A stretch of 64,000 nucleotides of DNA from Pseudo-nitzschia pungens. Lineage: Eukaryota > Bacillariophyta > Bacillariophyceae > Bacillariales > Bacillariaceae. Position 1 is the stretch's first letter; every line of letters begins with the position of its first letter. The position numbers were made by a program, and so were the translations under genes. This document shows, piece after piece, positions 1-10,516 of this stretch. The notes under the pieces were generated by a model. The model was given only the letters and a program-made list of their open reading frames with translations, searched no databases and was not told the origin of the DNA. Where the stretch lies: positions 3,677,346 through 3,741,345 of the forward strand of contig CM074761.1 of assembly GCA_037355855.1 (NCBI GenBank), in the 5' to 3' direction.

Positions 1-454
1 GGAACAAGCGGTAGACATACGCGTCGTTGCTTATGTGTTCTCCCTCGCCATTCCAAGCATCGATTCCGAATCGTCTTTGCACATTGTCATCTTTGAAGTC
101 GTCATGAATGATGGTTGGGTGCAAGAACAAGAAGATACAAAAATGGAACAAACGAGATAGTAGAATTCTCGTAATAGTTCATTTCCAAATGAGGAAGTTG
201 ACTCGCGGGAGGACTGAACGATAAATCTTTTAGAGCAGAAATTTACATTCCAATCCATTCCAAACAACTCAACTTGGTGTTGGCCTCTGGTAACAGACAC
301 ACCTACTCATAAACGTAAAGAGGAGTTTGATTGAACACTTGAGAAGGCGAACCAGCAGAAATGAAACAGAAAATATCCATATACTGTAACCATCTGACAT
401 GTCACTGAGGCATTGCTGATAGTACGATATGCCTTGAAACTCTATAACAGAATA
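1..454. other. Left-edge intergenic stretch
   Basis: No gene can be supported here. Short open frames exist on the minus strand but look like nothing recognisable and have no splice or targeting context. The stretch is probably the 3' flank of the ABC transporter gene that ends at 455. Confidence 0.5.
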
Positions 455-2745
455 TTATGTTTTCCGCTGGTCAGGAATGGAGGAGGCTTGCATTGTCAAG
501 CCAATCCAACTGAGAAGTAGGTTGCCCAACGAAAGGAATACGAGATGCTTCATCGCCTCCTCATACTTCTCTCTTCCCAATCCAAGCTCATCGAGGACTT
601 GATCTCCATTTTGAACTAAGGCCAGAGCACCCATCTTGGGCAAGTCGCGTAGGAGATGTCTCCCTCTTAAAAAGATATCTCCGACATGACGCTTTTCTCC
701 GTGGGATGAATCCCCGAATTCCATTCCACGATATTCTGCTAGACACAATGCTTTAATGGCAAAGGCAATTGGGCTCAATTGCTTCAATGCACTAACTACC
801 GCAGGCTGTGGTTCTGATTCGTCAACCCCAGCCGGGTTGATGACACCCACTGTCATCAGTACTACCATGATAGGGACACCAGCCGTCATAGCAATCTCTC
901 CGGATGGGCTGAGAGATCCGATGGCGAAACCTAACGATGCGCCTGCGACGGTCATGAGACTGAAGACGCCCGTGAGGGCTTTCAACCCAATGCGGAGCCC
1001 GCAGAGGGATTTAAGAGTGAAAGTGAAGGCGGCAGCGAAGGCTGCAGCATGAGAGAAAAGACAACTCCCGAGCGTGAGATTCAAAATTTTTCGAAAACTA
1101 TGATCCACATTTTGCAGTTTGTGTCGAAATTTTCAACTCATACATCAATCGGAAGCGAAACACTTACCAGTGTCGAGTGGTATTTCCGCAATTGCTTTGG
1201 CTAAAAGATATTCCAAGCTGGTATATTGGCGGCGTTGCTGCTCGCGTTGCACCACTGGCTTTTCTTTAGCAAACAAGTCGAGTGTTTTCATTAGGGACAT
1301 CATACTGAAATGAAACATTGCAAAAAAGGAGATACAATGAGTAATTGGTATTTCCAAAGAGCACAAGACCTGAGTATCATAGTTTGAAACCTAGAACATT
1401 TTCAAAGGCATGGAGACACGAACCTCATGTTGATAACACCAAAAGACAGCAAGGCCACGCGATCCGCAACGGATTTAGCAGTAAAGCATCCTTTCTTGAT
1501 TGAATGAAAGATTCGAGTGAATAGAAAGGCATTTCCTCCTGATGCAATTAATCGAAAGAGATTCACACGGTGATTACGAATGTTTTGTCTCCAAGAGCGG
1601 ATCAATAAGCGACCAAATCTCTTTATTGCTCGAAAAGGTTCTGATTTTGTCTGTTCATAGGAAATGGCTGTACCTTTCACGTCGATCGTTTCAATGGCAG
1701 AATGTTTCGAGTTCAATTTCGGAGTGGAAGAGCTGTCGAAGCATTGTTGACTTTCTGCAAACGATGACGCTAGTCGAGATATGCGTAGCTCATCCTTCTC
1801 GGCCTGGAAGGCATCCTCCGAATCAATCGACACCAAGTCTAGTAAAAACTCTGCTGGATTAGTTTGGTCTGGGCAGGGAAATCCTACACTCGCAAAATAA
1901 GAAACAGCTTCACTGGCCTTTCCGTGGTAACAAACATGCCCCCCAGGTGCTAGAAGAATGAGAGAATCCAGCATTTTGAAAATCGACGATCGTGGTTGAT
2001 GTAGTGAAAGAATGCAAGGAATATTCCTTTGCCGTACCAGTTTTTGAATGAGGCCGACAACTTTTTTGCTCATGGTTGAATCAAGACCGGAACTAGGCTC
2101 ATCAGCAAGAAATAATTTAGGCATGGAAACAAGTTCCAGAGCGAGAGATAAGCGGCGCTTCTCGCCTCCCGATAACCCATTGTGCGCTGCTGAGTTTCCA
2201 ATCTTTCTGTCTCTTAGCTTCACTAGACCCAATGACTCCATGATTGACTTGACACGTTCTCGTCTTTGTCTATCCGCGTACTGAGGCAACTCAAAGAATG
2301 CAGCTAATTGTAGCGTTTCTTGCACGGTAAGCATATCAAAAAAGTTGTCCTTTTGTTGCATCCAAGCAACGCGTCCTCCTTGCACTGTCAATGGTTCCGC
2401 AATCTGGGTGGCCTCGTCGTAGTACAAGATTTCACCGTTGACATGTAATTTACTTGACGGTGATATCGTACCACCAAATGCAGACAGAGTTGTTGATTTC
2501 CCGGCTCCGCTAGGTCCTAGGATCCCGCACATGTGTCCATTCTCAACGTGCCCACAAAAATCGCGGAGTAGAAAAGCACCATCTGCAGTCTGAACACTCA
2601 AGTTGTTCCAATAGAGGCCGCTCGCCAAAACGGTAGCATTATTATCTCCTATATCTTGATGCAGCTTGCTTTCCCCTCCGATACTTCTCCCTACTAGAGC
2701 AAGCCATATAACAGTCAAGAAGACCGAAAAAATTCCGGGCCGCAT
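455..2745 (-). CDS. ABC transporter, subfamily G half-transporter (three exons)
   Basis: This is an ATP-driven membrane exporter of the ABCG (White/PDR-like) half-transporter type, with the nucleotide-binding domain before the membrane domain. My exons on the minus strand are 2745-1424, 1304-1168 and 1041-455, with GT-AG introns, giving 681 residues in frame. The N-terminus is a hydrophobic signal or anchor (FLTVIWLALVG). The ATPase domain shows Walker A (GPSGAGKST), signature (LSGGEKRR), Walker B (LFLADEPSSGLDS) and the H-loop (LHQPR). The second half contains hydrophobic segments around FAIGSLSPSGEIAM and VFLSLGNLLLSWIG, typical of ABCG membrane domains. The exon joints restore conserved ABCG-like sequence (EIPLDT followed by AFAAAFTF), which supports the model. 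The substrate cannot be told from sequence. As a half-transporter it should work as a dimer. Confidence 0.9.
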
Positions 2746-3439
2746 TGCTGATTTTCTCCTTAATGTTCAACGTCATACAATTTGTAGCTCATGCGGAAAC
2801 CTTACGTGCTACCTTTCGATTGTGATGGACGAAGAGATGATGCGCTGTTGAACTAAGGTTTACTTCAAATCGTTTTGCATTGATTTTCTCGTAAATTGTA
2901 AGTACGATTGAGAATACACCATACCGTTACGTACGGTAATTTACTTCGTACCATGATTACCAATCTTCGACTGAGTATGAAGTAAGATTACAGTAAATTG
3001 CGAAATTGTACTGGCTAACAAAGGCTTAGTTATTTCTTCAGGTAACCACTTTTTTCCCACTTCGAAAATCAAGCGCTCTTGGGCATCTCCTAGTCTGCAC
3101 TAAAAGCCAAAGACTACGTAGTGTATTGCATTCATCATTTCCTATTCATTCATCATAACAGAAAAAAATTACAATACATCTCCGTGGTGTGCAATTCTTT
3201 TACTCAAACATTCAATGGGCTCATCACCATAAATTCGTTTCAGCACCATAAATTCGTTTCAGACAGTTACACGGTAAGGAATCCTGAAATTGTGTGCAAT
3301 GCGTTAACGCTATTCATTCCCATTTGTTGTATTCTGCGTCATCGTAGTTTTCTTGTGTGTTTTGATGAATAGGAAATGTTTGTGCGAAATGAGTGTCTTT
3401 GACAGCTTTATCGAAAAACTTTAAATGTCCATTTTCCCT
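2746..3439. other. Intergenic between ABCG and RRM genes
   Basis: AT-rich spacer upstream of the ABCG gene and downstream of the RRM gene. It contains a 19-bp direct tandem duplication (3225-3262) and the words TACGTA and TTACGTACGGTAA near 2930, typical of spacers in this window. No coding frame is convincing. Confidence 0.5.
3225..3262. repeat. 19-bp perfect tandem duplication
   Basis: Two exact adjacent copies of a 19-bp unit that starts CACCATAAATTCG and ends TTTCAG. It is in a spacer and has no apparent function. Confidence 0.85.
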
Positions 3440-4306
3440 TTATCCAAATCCTTTCGAAGGGAGCTTCTTCTTCTTGCGCCTTCGAGCTGCATCTCTTCTT
3501 TGCGCTCTGTTAAGATTTTCATCTTCATCGTATTCGTATTTGGACCCTCGTTCCAAGAAAACTCCATCATCCTGTTCATCATCATCGTCCAAGTCGAGGC
3601 CGAAGAGCATAGCGTCGAGTTCGAGGTCTTCATCATTGATGTCATCGAAGATGGCAACTCCATCGTCGTCTATTTCAAGCTCTTCCGTATCATCTTCTGC
3701 CTCGTCGAGAGCACTTGATATCGCCTTGTCTTCCTCCGTTTCAGCCTTCTGTCTCTTCTTTATGAAGACCTGATCTTCTTCTTCTTTCTTCTTCCCTTGT
3801 GAAATCTTTACAGGTCTTCCGTTTAGCATCTTTCCGTTGCATACATCCATGCAAACGGTGGCAAAAATTGGATCGGTGAATTCTACAAATCCATATCCCT
3901 TACTCTTTCCGGTTTTCCAGTCTTCAATTACCTTGAAGGAATGTAAGATCATTCTATTTTGACCCATAGTGTCCAAAATGAATTGGGCAAGATCATGTTT
4001 GTCGACATCAAATGGAAGATTTCCGACGAATACTTTGCACGGGTCTACAAACCTTTTTGTCCCCTTCCGACCAGCAGTCTTCAATCGTTCTTTATGCAGA
4101 GACCCAAGTTTAGAATCCGCTCCGTACGGTTGCTTTTGAGTCCTAGCTTGGGCAAATCGCCGCTTTGACGGTGCTTGTTCGTTGGCGTACAGAGCCGTGG
4201 TTGGAAGCCCGTTTTTGAACGTTTTCGTGGGCGCCCATGCACTCAATGAAACTGTCTGAAGACACACACACAGCAGTGATGAAGCGATTATTCTCCTCGT
4301 TATCAT
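3440..4306 (-). CDS. Plastid-targeted RRM RNA-binding protein with acidic tail
   Basis: An intronless protein of 288 residues counted from the ATG at 4306. An extra in-frame TTG lies just upstream. The N-terminus is a signal peptide ending in SLSAWAPTK, a diatom ASAFAP-type motif with Trp at the key aromatic position, so import into the plastid through its four membranes is likely. One RNA recognition motif follows, with RNP2 (VFVGNLPF) and RNP1 (KGYGFVEF) both intact. A KKKEEE linker leads to a long Asp/Glu-rich region and the C-terminus is strongly basic (RRKKKKLPSKGFG). Single-RRM plastid proteins usually act in RNA stability, splicing or translation. The specific target is unknown. The acidic then basic tail could bind ribosomes or assembly partners, but that is inference. 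Confidence 0.85.
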   Translation of the reverse strand: MITRRIIASSLLCVCLQTVSLSAWAPTKTFKNGLPTTALYANEQAPSKRRFAQARTQKQPYGADSKLGSLHKERLKTAGRKGTKRFVDPCKVFVGNLPFDVDKHDLAQFILDTMGQNRMILHSFKVIEDWKTGKSKGYGFVEFTDPIFATVCMDVCNGKMLNGRPVKISQGKKKEEEDQVFIKKRQKAETEEDKAISSALDEAEDDTEELEIDDDGVAIFDDINDEDLELDAMLFGLDLDDDDEQDDGVFLERGSKYEYDEDENLNRAQRRDAARRRKKKKLPSKGFG

Positions 4307-5368
4307 GTTCAAATTTTACGAGTCAAGTCATCAAACTTCCGAGTCCCAATTGTAGCGCTTGTGGCGTTTAGATTGTCACGACACCTGTCAAAAAACACGA
4401 TCAGGAGATCATTCACAGCACACTCGTAACCTTGCTTGTTCGAGTATGATCTTCTCTACAGGAGTAAGTTACCGGTACGAGTACACAATTGCATCCGCTC
4501 ACTGCGCTTCTTGTATCGAACAACACATCATCTAGATCAATCAACGATGATGCATCAGTCATGACTGACTGCCGGAAGTGCATGTTTCTGTTTTGTTGGT
4601 TGGTCCAGCGTAAATTTTGAGTCACTAATATTCAGGATTGAATCATTTTTTTCTTTCGATCAGGATTGGAATCAATCAGGAACTCCAAACGTACGTACGT
4701 ACGTACGTGCATATGTACCATACAATGGTTTCGTTACTATCATACCACTATGGACGGTAGTATCTCAAAAAGAAAAGCATATGCCGAATAAGGTTAAGCT
4801 TACTTACTACTAGTAGTACTACAAAGTAAGGTTCGCCGGTAAGGCTTACGTGTACAAGAAATTAAAATTAGTTACGTCGTAATTTACTTGTACCGGTAGT
4901 TTTGAATTGGTTGATGTGTTGTCACCCAGTCAACTTTGACTGAAAGAAACAGACATGGGGAGGGAGAGAATAGTGAACTAAGCCTTACCGTATGACTGCG
5001 TGGTAAAACCTTACTCAAATTAGATGTGTGCGGTGCGTGCATTTGAAGGGGTAGGTTTTGTGGTAAGTTACTTGTAAGGTAAGGGACCGGTAACTTCTGC
5101 AAAAAAATCCAAAATGGTTTTACTGAGAGCTTCATTGAAGCGCGTGACTTTTTGGATCCTGTCAAAGCATCGCTCTTTCTCGTGGGAACTACTTCGTATT
5201 GCACGAGGTATCGTACGAGTAATATCCAGTACAGAACATGATGCAATGTGTGCCTGCTACTGTGCCCTTTGATTGAGAAAGATCACGGTTCTAACCGTTG
5301 TTACAGTATTCTTCTCCACAGATCTTATTTCGCTCCTCGTTGACGGATTTCATCTCATCACATCAGCC
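4307..5368. other. Intergenic with TACG repeats and the dispersed GTAAGG word
   Basis: About 1 kb between divergently transcribed genes (RRM minus, ABM plus), so it should hold both promoters. It contains a short (ACGT)n run at 4690-4708, a palindromic TACTACTAGTAGTAC near 4804-4821, and several copies of GTAAGGTT or GTAAGGCTTAC (4826, 4839). No coding potential is convincing. Confidence 0.5.
4690..4708. repeat. (ACGT)n tetranucleotide microsatellite
   Basis: A self-complementary run of just under five ACGT units inside a divergent promoter spacer. Similar TACGTACG words recur in other spacers (31850, 31920). Confidence 0.8.
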
Positions 5369-6017
5369 ATGAAGCTCTTGTCCTCCTCTTGCCTTCTTTT
5401 GCTTCGTACATCTTCCGCATTCAGCAGCAAGGCCTCACTATCTGCATCTCCCGCATCATCTCTAGCTCGAAAGTCTTTACATTCTAGTACCGCACTCAGC
5501 ATGTCGTCTAAGCCATTTTCAGTCATTGTCGAGGCTGAAATTCAGCCCGACAGAATGGAAGAGTTCATGAAAATGATCCAAAATAATGCCGAGTGCTCCC
5601 GCAAGGAGCCTGGTTGCATCCGATTCGGTATGTACGGTTACCATCTGTTGCTGCGGACCCAAATCGTGGCCTGGAATTGTTTCGATATTACCCAATTAAG
5701 AAAGAGATTGTTGCCACAGCGCATGCAGTACTATGAAATTCTCATATTCTAATTTGGTTTTATTCGAATTATGTCTTTGTTACTTCTAATCTTTCTCACA
5801 TTACGAACTTTTCCCAATTGATGAGATAGATGTCTTGCGTGACCAAAGTAAGGACAATAAATTCTGGTTCTATGAAGTGTACGAGAACAAGGAAGCTGTT
5901 GATTTCCACAAGACTTGCGCACACTACCAGAGCTGGGCCGATTTCAAAGAAAGTGGAGGAACCGTTAGCAGTGTTAGCCACAAGGCTGATGGAGAGTTTA
6001 TCGGTGCCAAAGCATAA
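5369..6017 (+). CDS. ABM-domain (antibiotic biosynthesis monooxygenase-like) protein, plastid-targeted
   Basis: A small dimeric alpha-beta barrel family protein. Two exons, 5369-5627 and 5830-6017, are joined by a GT-AG intron and give 148 residues. The start is the first ATG in frame; upstream codons are open but lack ATG. The joint rebuilds the family core CIRFDVLRDQ...FWFYEVYEN, which is the ABM signature arrangement, followed by HKTCAHYQSWADF. The N-terminus is a signal peptide with LRTSSAFSSKA, an ASAFAP-like site, so a plastid location is likely. ABM proteins include quinone-modifying monooxygenases, haem-degrading enzymes and many of unknown role. No specific substrate can be assigned here. 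It converges with the cystathionine gamma-synthase gene, about 195 bp away. Confidence 0.85.
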
Positions 6018-6211
6018 GCAAAAAGTTACTCTTCACGGCAAGGGAACTCTATTTTAGTAGGATAACCGCCATTTGATTGTAATAAAATGATCGATGCAAA
6101 AACATCTCTCTCTAGCTGTCAAGCATGTCAGCGATTACCTACTATGACTCCGATACAATTGACAGTTTTCTCATCATACGGCACCTTCAAAATTTTCAAT
6201 AAAATTTTCTA

Positions 6212-8155
6212 TTAGCTTGGGAGTTTGGGATGAAGTCGACTCTTGTCGAGTGCATAAGCAAATTTTTCCTTCAATTCGTCAAAATCCTCGAGGCCCACAG
6301 CTATCCTGATCAGATTTGGCGGAACGTTGTGGCTCAGGGCAAAGTCCAACTCGTGGTAGTGTGCCAATAGTGTGTAAGGACAAACCAATGTGAAATTCGT
6401 ACCCAACGAAGGTCCTTTCGCTACGTCCAACAAGTCATAAAATGTTCTCTGACAAATGTGGGAACCCAAGTGAATCGAGAACAGACCTCCAAAACCACCA
6501 TTGGGGTGCTGGTACTTTGTAAAAAGTGGTGCTACGAATTTCGGATACCACACGATGTCAACATCTGGGTGCTCGTTCATAAAAGTTGCCAAGAGTTCGG
6601 TTGTCTCATTTATCCGAGTATTTCGTTCAGGGAAGTCGATGGAATTATGGACCATAGCCATGGCATCTGCTTCATGAAGGCCTCCAAAGGCATCTCTATC
6701 CTTCGCCATATCTTCCTTCATCCATCTTCCCTTTTCTGTGTTTGGGTTGGTAATAACACTTCCTGCGATTGCATCCCCACGTCCTGACACGAGCTTCGTC
6801 AGCGACGTACAAACGGCATCGGCCAACCCGGATTCCAGCAGGTCAACATTAAGAAAGTTTCCAATTGTGTCATCCACGACCACACAAAAATCATATTCAT
6901 CAGCTAAGTTTCTTAGGGCCTCCAAGTCCGGGCATTGCAGCAAAGGATTGGAAGGAACTTCGGTAAACACGGCAGACCATTTACGTTCCTCCCGTTCTTG
7001 CAATATTCGTGTGAGTAGCTTCAAGTCATTTTCATCACCCTTGCCGAAAAATTCAACGCCGGCAGGAGAAAATTCTTTGCGAGAGCACATTTTCAGAGTA
7101 TCCAAATAAGGGAATCCATAAACAATCGATGTACCACCAAGCGAAGATGGATTTTTGGTCAGCTGATATCGACGAGCTGATCGTAACGACTTGTAAATGG
7201 TCGCCATACCGCTGGGAACCAAAAAGATGTTGTCCAGATCGACATCGGTCCAGGCAGATATCCTTTTTTGCAGCTGCTCGTGTGCAGATGTACTGTCATG
7301 ATCACCTGCAGGCATTGACTTTTCAGGGCACGTCGACGGATCACACGAATGCAAGACAGTTGGCGTTCCATCGACCGGACAGCAGGTGACACGTTTTGAA
7401 AATGTTTTCCCCAATGCGTTCAAGGCCCTTTCAGCTCGCCGACTACTAACAAGCTCCCCAGTGTGTTGCCAGTAAGCCTTTGCTTCAATGCCAGCAGTTG
7501 TTTCGGCTGGGAACAACACAGCATGGACATCTACATCCTCTATGGACACCACTCGAATTCTACTGTTCGACGACCCAGAATCTTGTGTCGATGAAGTAGA
7601 CTCACTTTCAGGTCGCTCCAACAAAGCATTATCTATTGGAGGAGAAGAGTAAAAACTTGAAAACGAGCTCCCGATGTCATTTTTTTCCAAACTTTCCTGC
7701 AAGAACGCTTGGCACCTAAGTGCTGCTTCCTTGGTCGGAAGTACCAAGCAATCTTCTTTGTTGTCATTACCGCTCGGAAACATCTCCAGTACAACCTCCA
7801 TTAGTTGCAAGACATATGGATGGTAAACAAAGCGCGGATAACCAGTTTTCAGTGCCAACACAGTGTCTTTATCGCCCTCTTCGTAACCGACGACCGAACA
7901 CCACGTTGGAAGAGAGACCGAGCACGCATGTTCGTCAAACGGCAAGGGAGCCCCCAACTCCTTACTGCACCAAGGAAGATCACGTTCTTTAGAGATTTCT
8001 GCCTTGGGAATTTTGGAGGTTGAAAATGTGCAGCGACTGACGTTGTTGCATACAGCAACACCAGCACATGAAGGCGAAGCAAGCAATGAAAAGCGGTTGC
8101 GGAGGGTTGCAAGCCTCTTAGTAGAAGGCGGAGTTAGAAGTCGACGCCCCAGCAT
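6212..8155 (-). CDS. Cystathionine gamma-synthase-like PLP enzyme (fungal-type)
   Basis: A single-exon 647-residue member of the Cys/Met metabolism PLP-dependent family. The region HACSVSLPTWCSVVGYEEGD followed by KTGYPRFVYHP resembles the long fungal cystathionine gamma-synthases rather than the shorter bacterial and plant enzymes. The probable Schiff-base lysine lies in SLTKLVSGRGDAIAG, with the aspartate of VVVDDTIGN upstream as pyridine-ring partner. The reaction expected for the family joins an activated homoserine to cysteine in methionine synthesis. The N-terminus (MLGRRLLTPPSTKRLATLRNR) is basic, amphipathic and lacks acidic residues, suggesting mitochondrial import, although a plastid route cannot be excluded. 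An insertion rich in Ser and Glu lies near residues 185-205. A related gamma-lyase or O-acylhomoserine sulfhydrylase activity is the main alternative. Confidence 0.85.
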   Translation of the reverse strand: MLGRRLLTPPSTKRLATLRNRFSLLASPSCAGVAVCNNVSRCTFSTSKIPKAEISKERDLPWCSKELGAPLPFDEHACSVSLPTWCSVVGYEEGDKDTVLALKTGYPRFVYHPYVLQLMEVVLEMFPSGNDNKEDCLVLPTKEAALRCQAFLQESLEKNDIGSSFSSFYSSPPIDNALLERPESESTSSTQDSGSSNSRIRVVSIEDVDVHAVLFPAETTAGIEAKAYWQHTGELVSSRRAERALNALGKTFSKRVTCCPVDGTPTVLHSCDPSTCPEKSMPAGDHDSTSAHEQLQKRISAWTDVDLDNIFLVPSGMATIYKSLRSARRYQLTKNPSSLGGTSIVYGFPYLDTLKMCSRKEFSPAGVEFFGKGDENDLKLLTRILQEREERKWSAVFTEVPSNPLLQCPDLEALRNLADEYDFCVVVDDTIGNFLNVDLLESGLADAVCTSLTKLVSGRGDAIAGSVITNPNTEKGRWMKEDMAKDRDAFGGLHEADAMAMVHNSIDFPERNTRINETTELLATFMNEHPDVDIVWYPKFVAPLFTKYQHPNGGFGGLFSIHLGSHICQRTFYDLLDVAKGPSLGTNFTLVCPYTLLAHYHELDFALSHNVPPNLIRIAVGLEDFDELKEKFAYALDKSRLHPKLPS

Positions 8156-9212
8156 TTGTCAGTAATATGTGTATCTATTGGACGTTCAAGAATCGTCTAT
8201 CTTCATCTATTCATCGTCGGCTTGTTCTTCGCTTGTGAGACAATGGTATCCTTCACGTTTCACGTATTGTGAAAATATTACTCTTTCTTAGTTCTCGGCA
8301 ATTTGTAAGATTGGTGTCCGATGGAAACGTGTACAAGAAATACGTGTATGGAATGGATGCCTTTACAAGTTGAATCCAATAAATGAACGGCGTGTGTATG
8401 AAGTAAAAACATACTTCTACTACGTACTCGTAACCTTACTCGTGATTAATTTGTAGAGGGTTAGAACGGTGCGGTCTGTGAAGACAGAATGATGGATGTT
8501 ACCCTCCTGCTACCAGTAAGATTTAAGGCGTTAAAATTACCGCTGGGCATGACTTTCTGCTTCACTGAACTTTCGAAAACCAAGGAAGTTGCATTCGTGA
8601 AAGGGAGTCAGTCCCGTGCAACAGTCAACTTATTGTTCAGTAAGGTTAAGCCTTCTACAAGTTTTGTTCCTCTTTTCTTTGACGAAGACCTAAATTCTAT
8701 GTCAGGATCAAGGAACACACGGATCATGTTGTCAGTGAAGAATCCAGTTGCAACCATTCTGAACCAACAACGAACCATTCATAGAAACGAGTTATCCATC
8801 TAATCAACACAGAAGCTAATGCAAATCTATGCGCGGACGTGCATATATCTTTTAGAAAGGGGATCCTCTTTCTCACAGTATTCCAGTGTTGTTAGAGCAA
8901 CATGCATCATGATCATGATAACACACAAAGATGGGATTGGTCTGGCAAGTCAAGTATGATAAACCTACAGCAGTGTTCAGGAGTGTCGAAGAGGCATTGG
9001 ATCGAAGCGTTGGAGGATGACTCATGATGTGATGCGTTGAGTTCCAACGGAAAAAGAATGATTACAAATGTCACTTCAAATTCATTGAACAAAAGAGAGA
9101 CTACAACCAAATGATGAACTTAATGTCTGAACACTTTTGAGTACTCTGCATATGAGGCCTTGCTATTCGTCGCCTACCTCTCTTGCAGGGGTCTCTTTTG
9201 CTTTTAATAGAA
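8156..9212. other. Intergenic, no supported gene
   Basis: About 1 kb between the cystathionine gamma-synthase start and the GAPDH stop. One plus-strand frame (8489-8803, 104 codons) is open, but its composition is not protein-like and it lacks any recognisable motif, so I do not call it. Poly-pyrimidine and TACTACGTACTCGTAACC words occur near 8415. Confidence 0.5.
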
Positions 9213-10516
9213 TTATTCATACTTGAATAATGGCTCGATTCCGGAAATGTTCATTGCAGCAGTGATGCTACAAAGCTCCGCCATGCGCTTCGAGTACCCG
9301 GCCTCGTTATCGTACCAGGCGTAAATCTTAACCAAAGTGCCATCGATCACTTGCGTCGAAAGGGCATCTACAATGGAACTGCGAGTGTCGTTAGTGTAAT
9401 CGGAACTGACGAGGGGCTTAGTTTCGAATCCCAAGATACCCTTGAGAGGACCACTTTCGGAAGCTTCTTTCAGAGCTTCGTTCACCTCTTCTCTTGTGAC
9501 AGAGCGCTTCACAACGAAAACGCAGTCCGTAAGACTTCCATTCAGAAGCGGCACTCTAACCGCCAATCCGTTTAGTTTCCCCTTGAGTTCGGGGTAGATT
9601 TCGATGATTGCTGTGGCAGACCCGGTCGAAGTAGCTGATGGAATTCAAATCATTTAGCAATTACCGCGCAGACAATTGCGATTTGATAGGAGTTGTTAGT
9701 AACTGTCGGTAGAAAAAAAAATGATCCAATAGTTTAACGAATCAAAATTAGACTTACGACAAAGATTCGTCATTCCAGATCGTGCACGACGCTGCAGATT
9801 GGAGAGAAACAAAAATCACAATCAATGGTAAGAAAGCTACACGAAAGGTAGAAACAAAGAGAACACGGGTCGAAAGAGGTAAATGGTTCCGACCATCGGC
9901 TGGATCCACTCACGAGATCGCTCTTCTTAGTGTTAGGCATATCGACAATGGTCTGAGTACCGGTGACATCATGAATCGTAGTAATGCAACCGTGAACGAT
10001 TCCAAACTTTTCACGAATAACCCTGACAACGGGTGCCAAGCAATTGGTTGTGCAGGATGCATTGGTGACGATCTTTGTCTCTTTGCTCAACAACTCGTGG
10101 TTGCATCCCAAAACAACGTTTAGGGCTCCATCTTCTTTGACTGGGGCCGAAACGACAACCTGTTTGATGCCGCATTCGTCCAAGTAGGGCTGTAGGGTTT
10201 TCACCTTCAAGAATTTCCCGGTGCATTCCATCATGAGCTCGACCCCTTTTGACGCCCAGTCGACCTTGGTGAAGTCTCCTTCGGAAGTAAAGGTCACCAG
10301 TTTTCCATCCACCGTGAAACCGGATCCATCCTCCGTAACTTCGACTTTCTTGTCCCAGGTACCATGAACGGAGTCATACTGGATGAGATACGCAGCACTT
10401 TCCACGGAGCATACATCGTTTACGTGAACGATCTCTAGGGTAGGATCTTCCCACGCATATCGAAAAGTCAACCGACCGATACGGCCAAATCCATTCACGG
10501 CACACTTCACGACCAT
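9213..10516 (-). CDS. Glyceraldehyde-3-phosphate dehydrogenase, ArsJ-associated-like type (three exons)
   Basis: Exons on the minus strand are 10516-9914, 9791-9758 (only 34 nt) and 9634-9213; joined they read 352 residues in frame. The NAD-binding start (VNGFGRIGR), the catalytic cysteine motif ([11 protein letters not shown]) and the catalytic His ([13 protein letters not shown]) are all present. The family-defining stretches differ from ordinary glycolytic [15 protein letters not shown] replaces PSSTGAAKAV, and [18 protein letters not shown] and [18 protein letters not shown] match what I recall of bacterial GAPDHs linked to the arsenate exporter ArsJ. No targeting peptide is visible, so it is probably cytosolic. 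The reaction is oxidation of glyceraldehyde-3-phosphate with phosphate, or arsenate, to a 1,3-bis-acylated product. Whether it serves glycolysis or arsenate handling cannot be told here. No ArsJ gene is in the window. Confidence 0.9.

Noticed and set aside
31..300. 89-codon minus-strand frame at the window edge
   Set aside because: No recognisable feature and unlike neighbouring coding sequence.
8489..8803. 104-codon plus-strand frame in a spacer
   Set aside because: Starts with ATG but has no motif, splice partner or targeting peptide; chance is sufficient.
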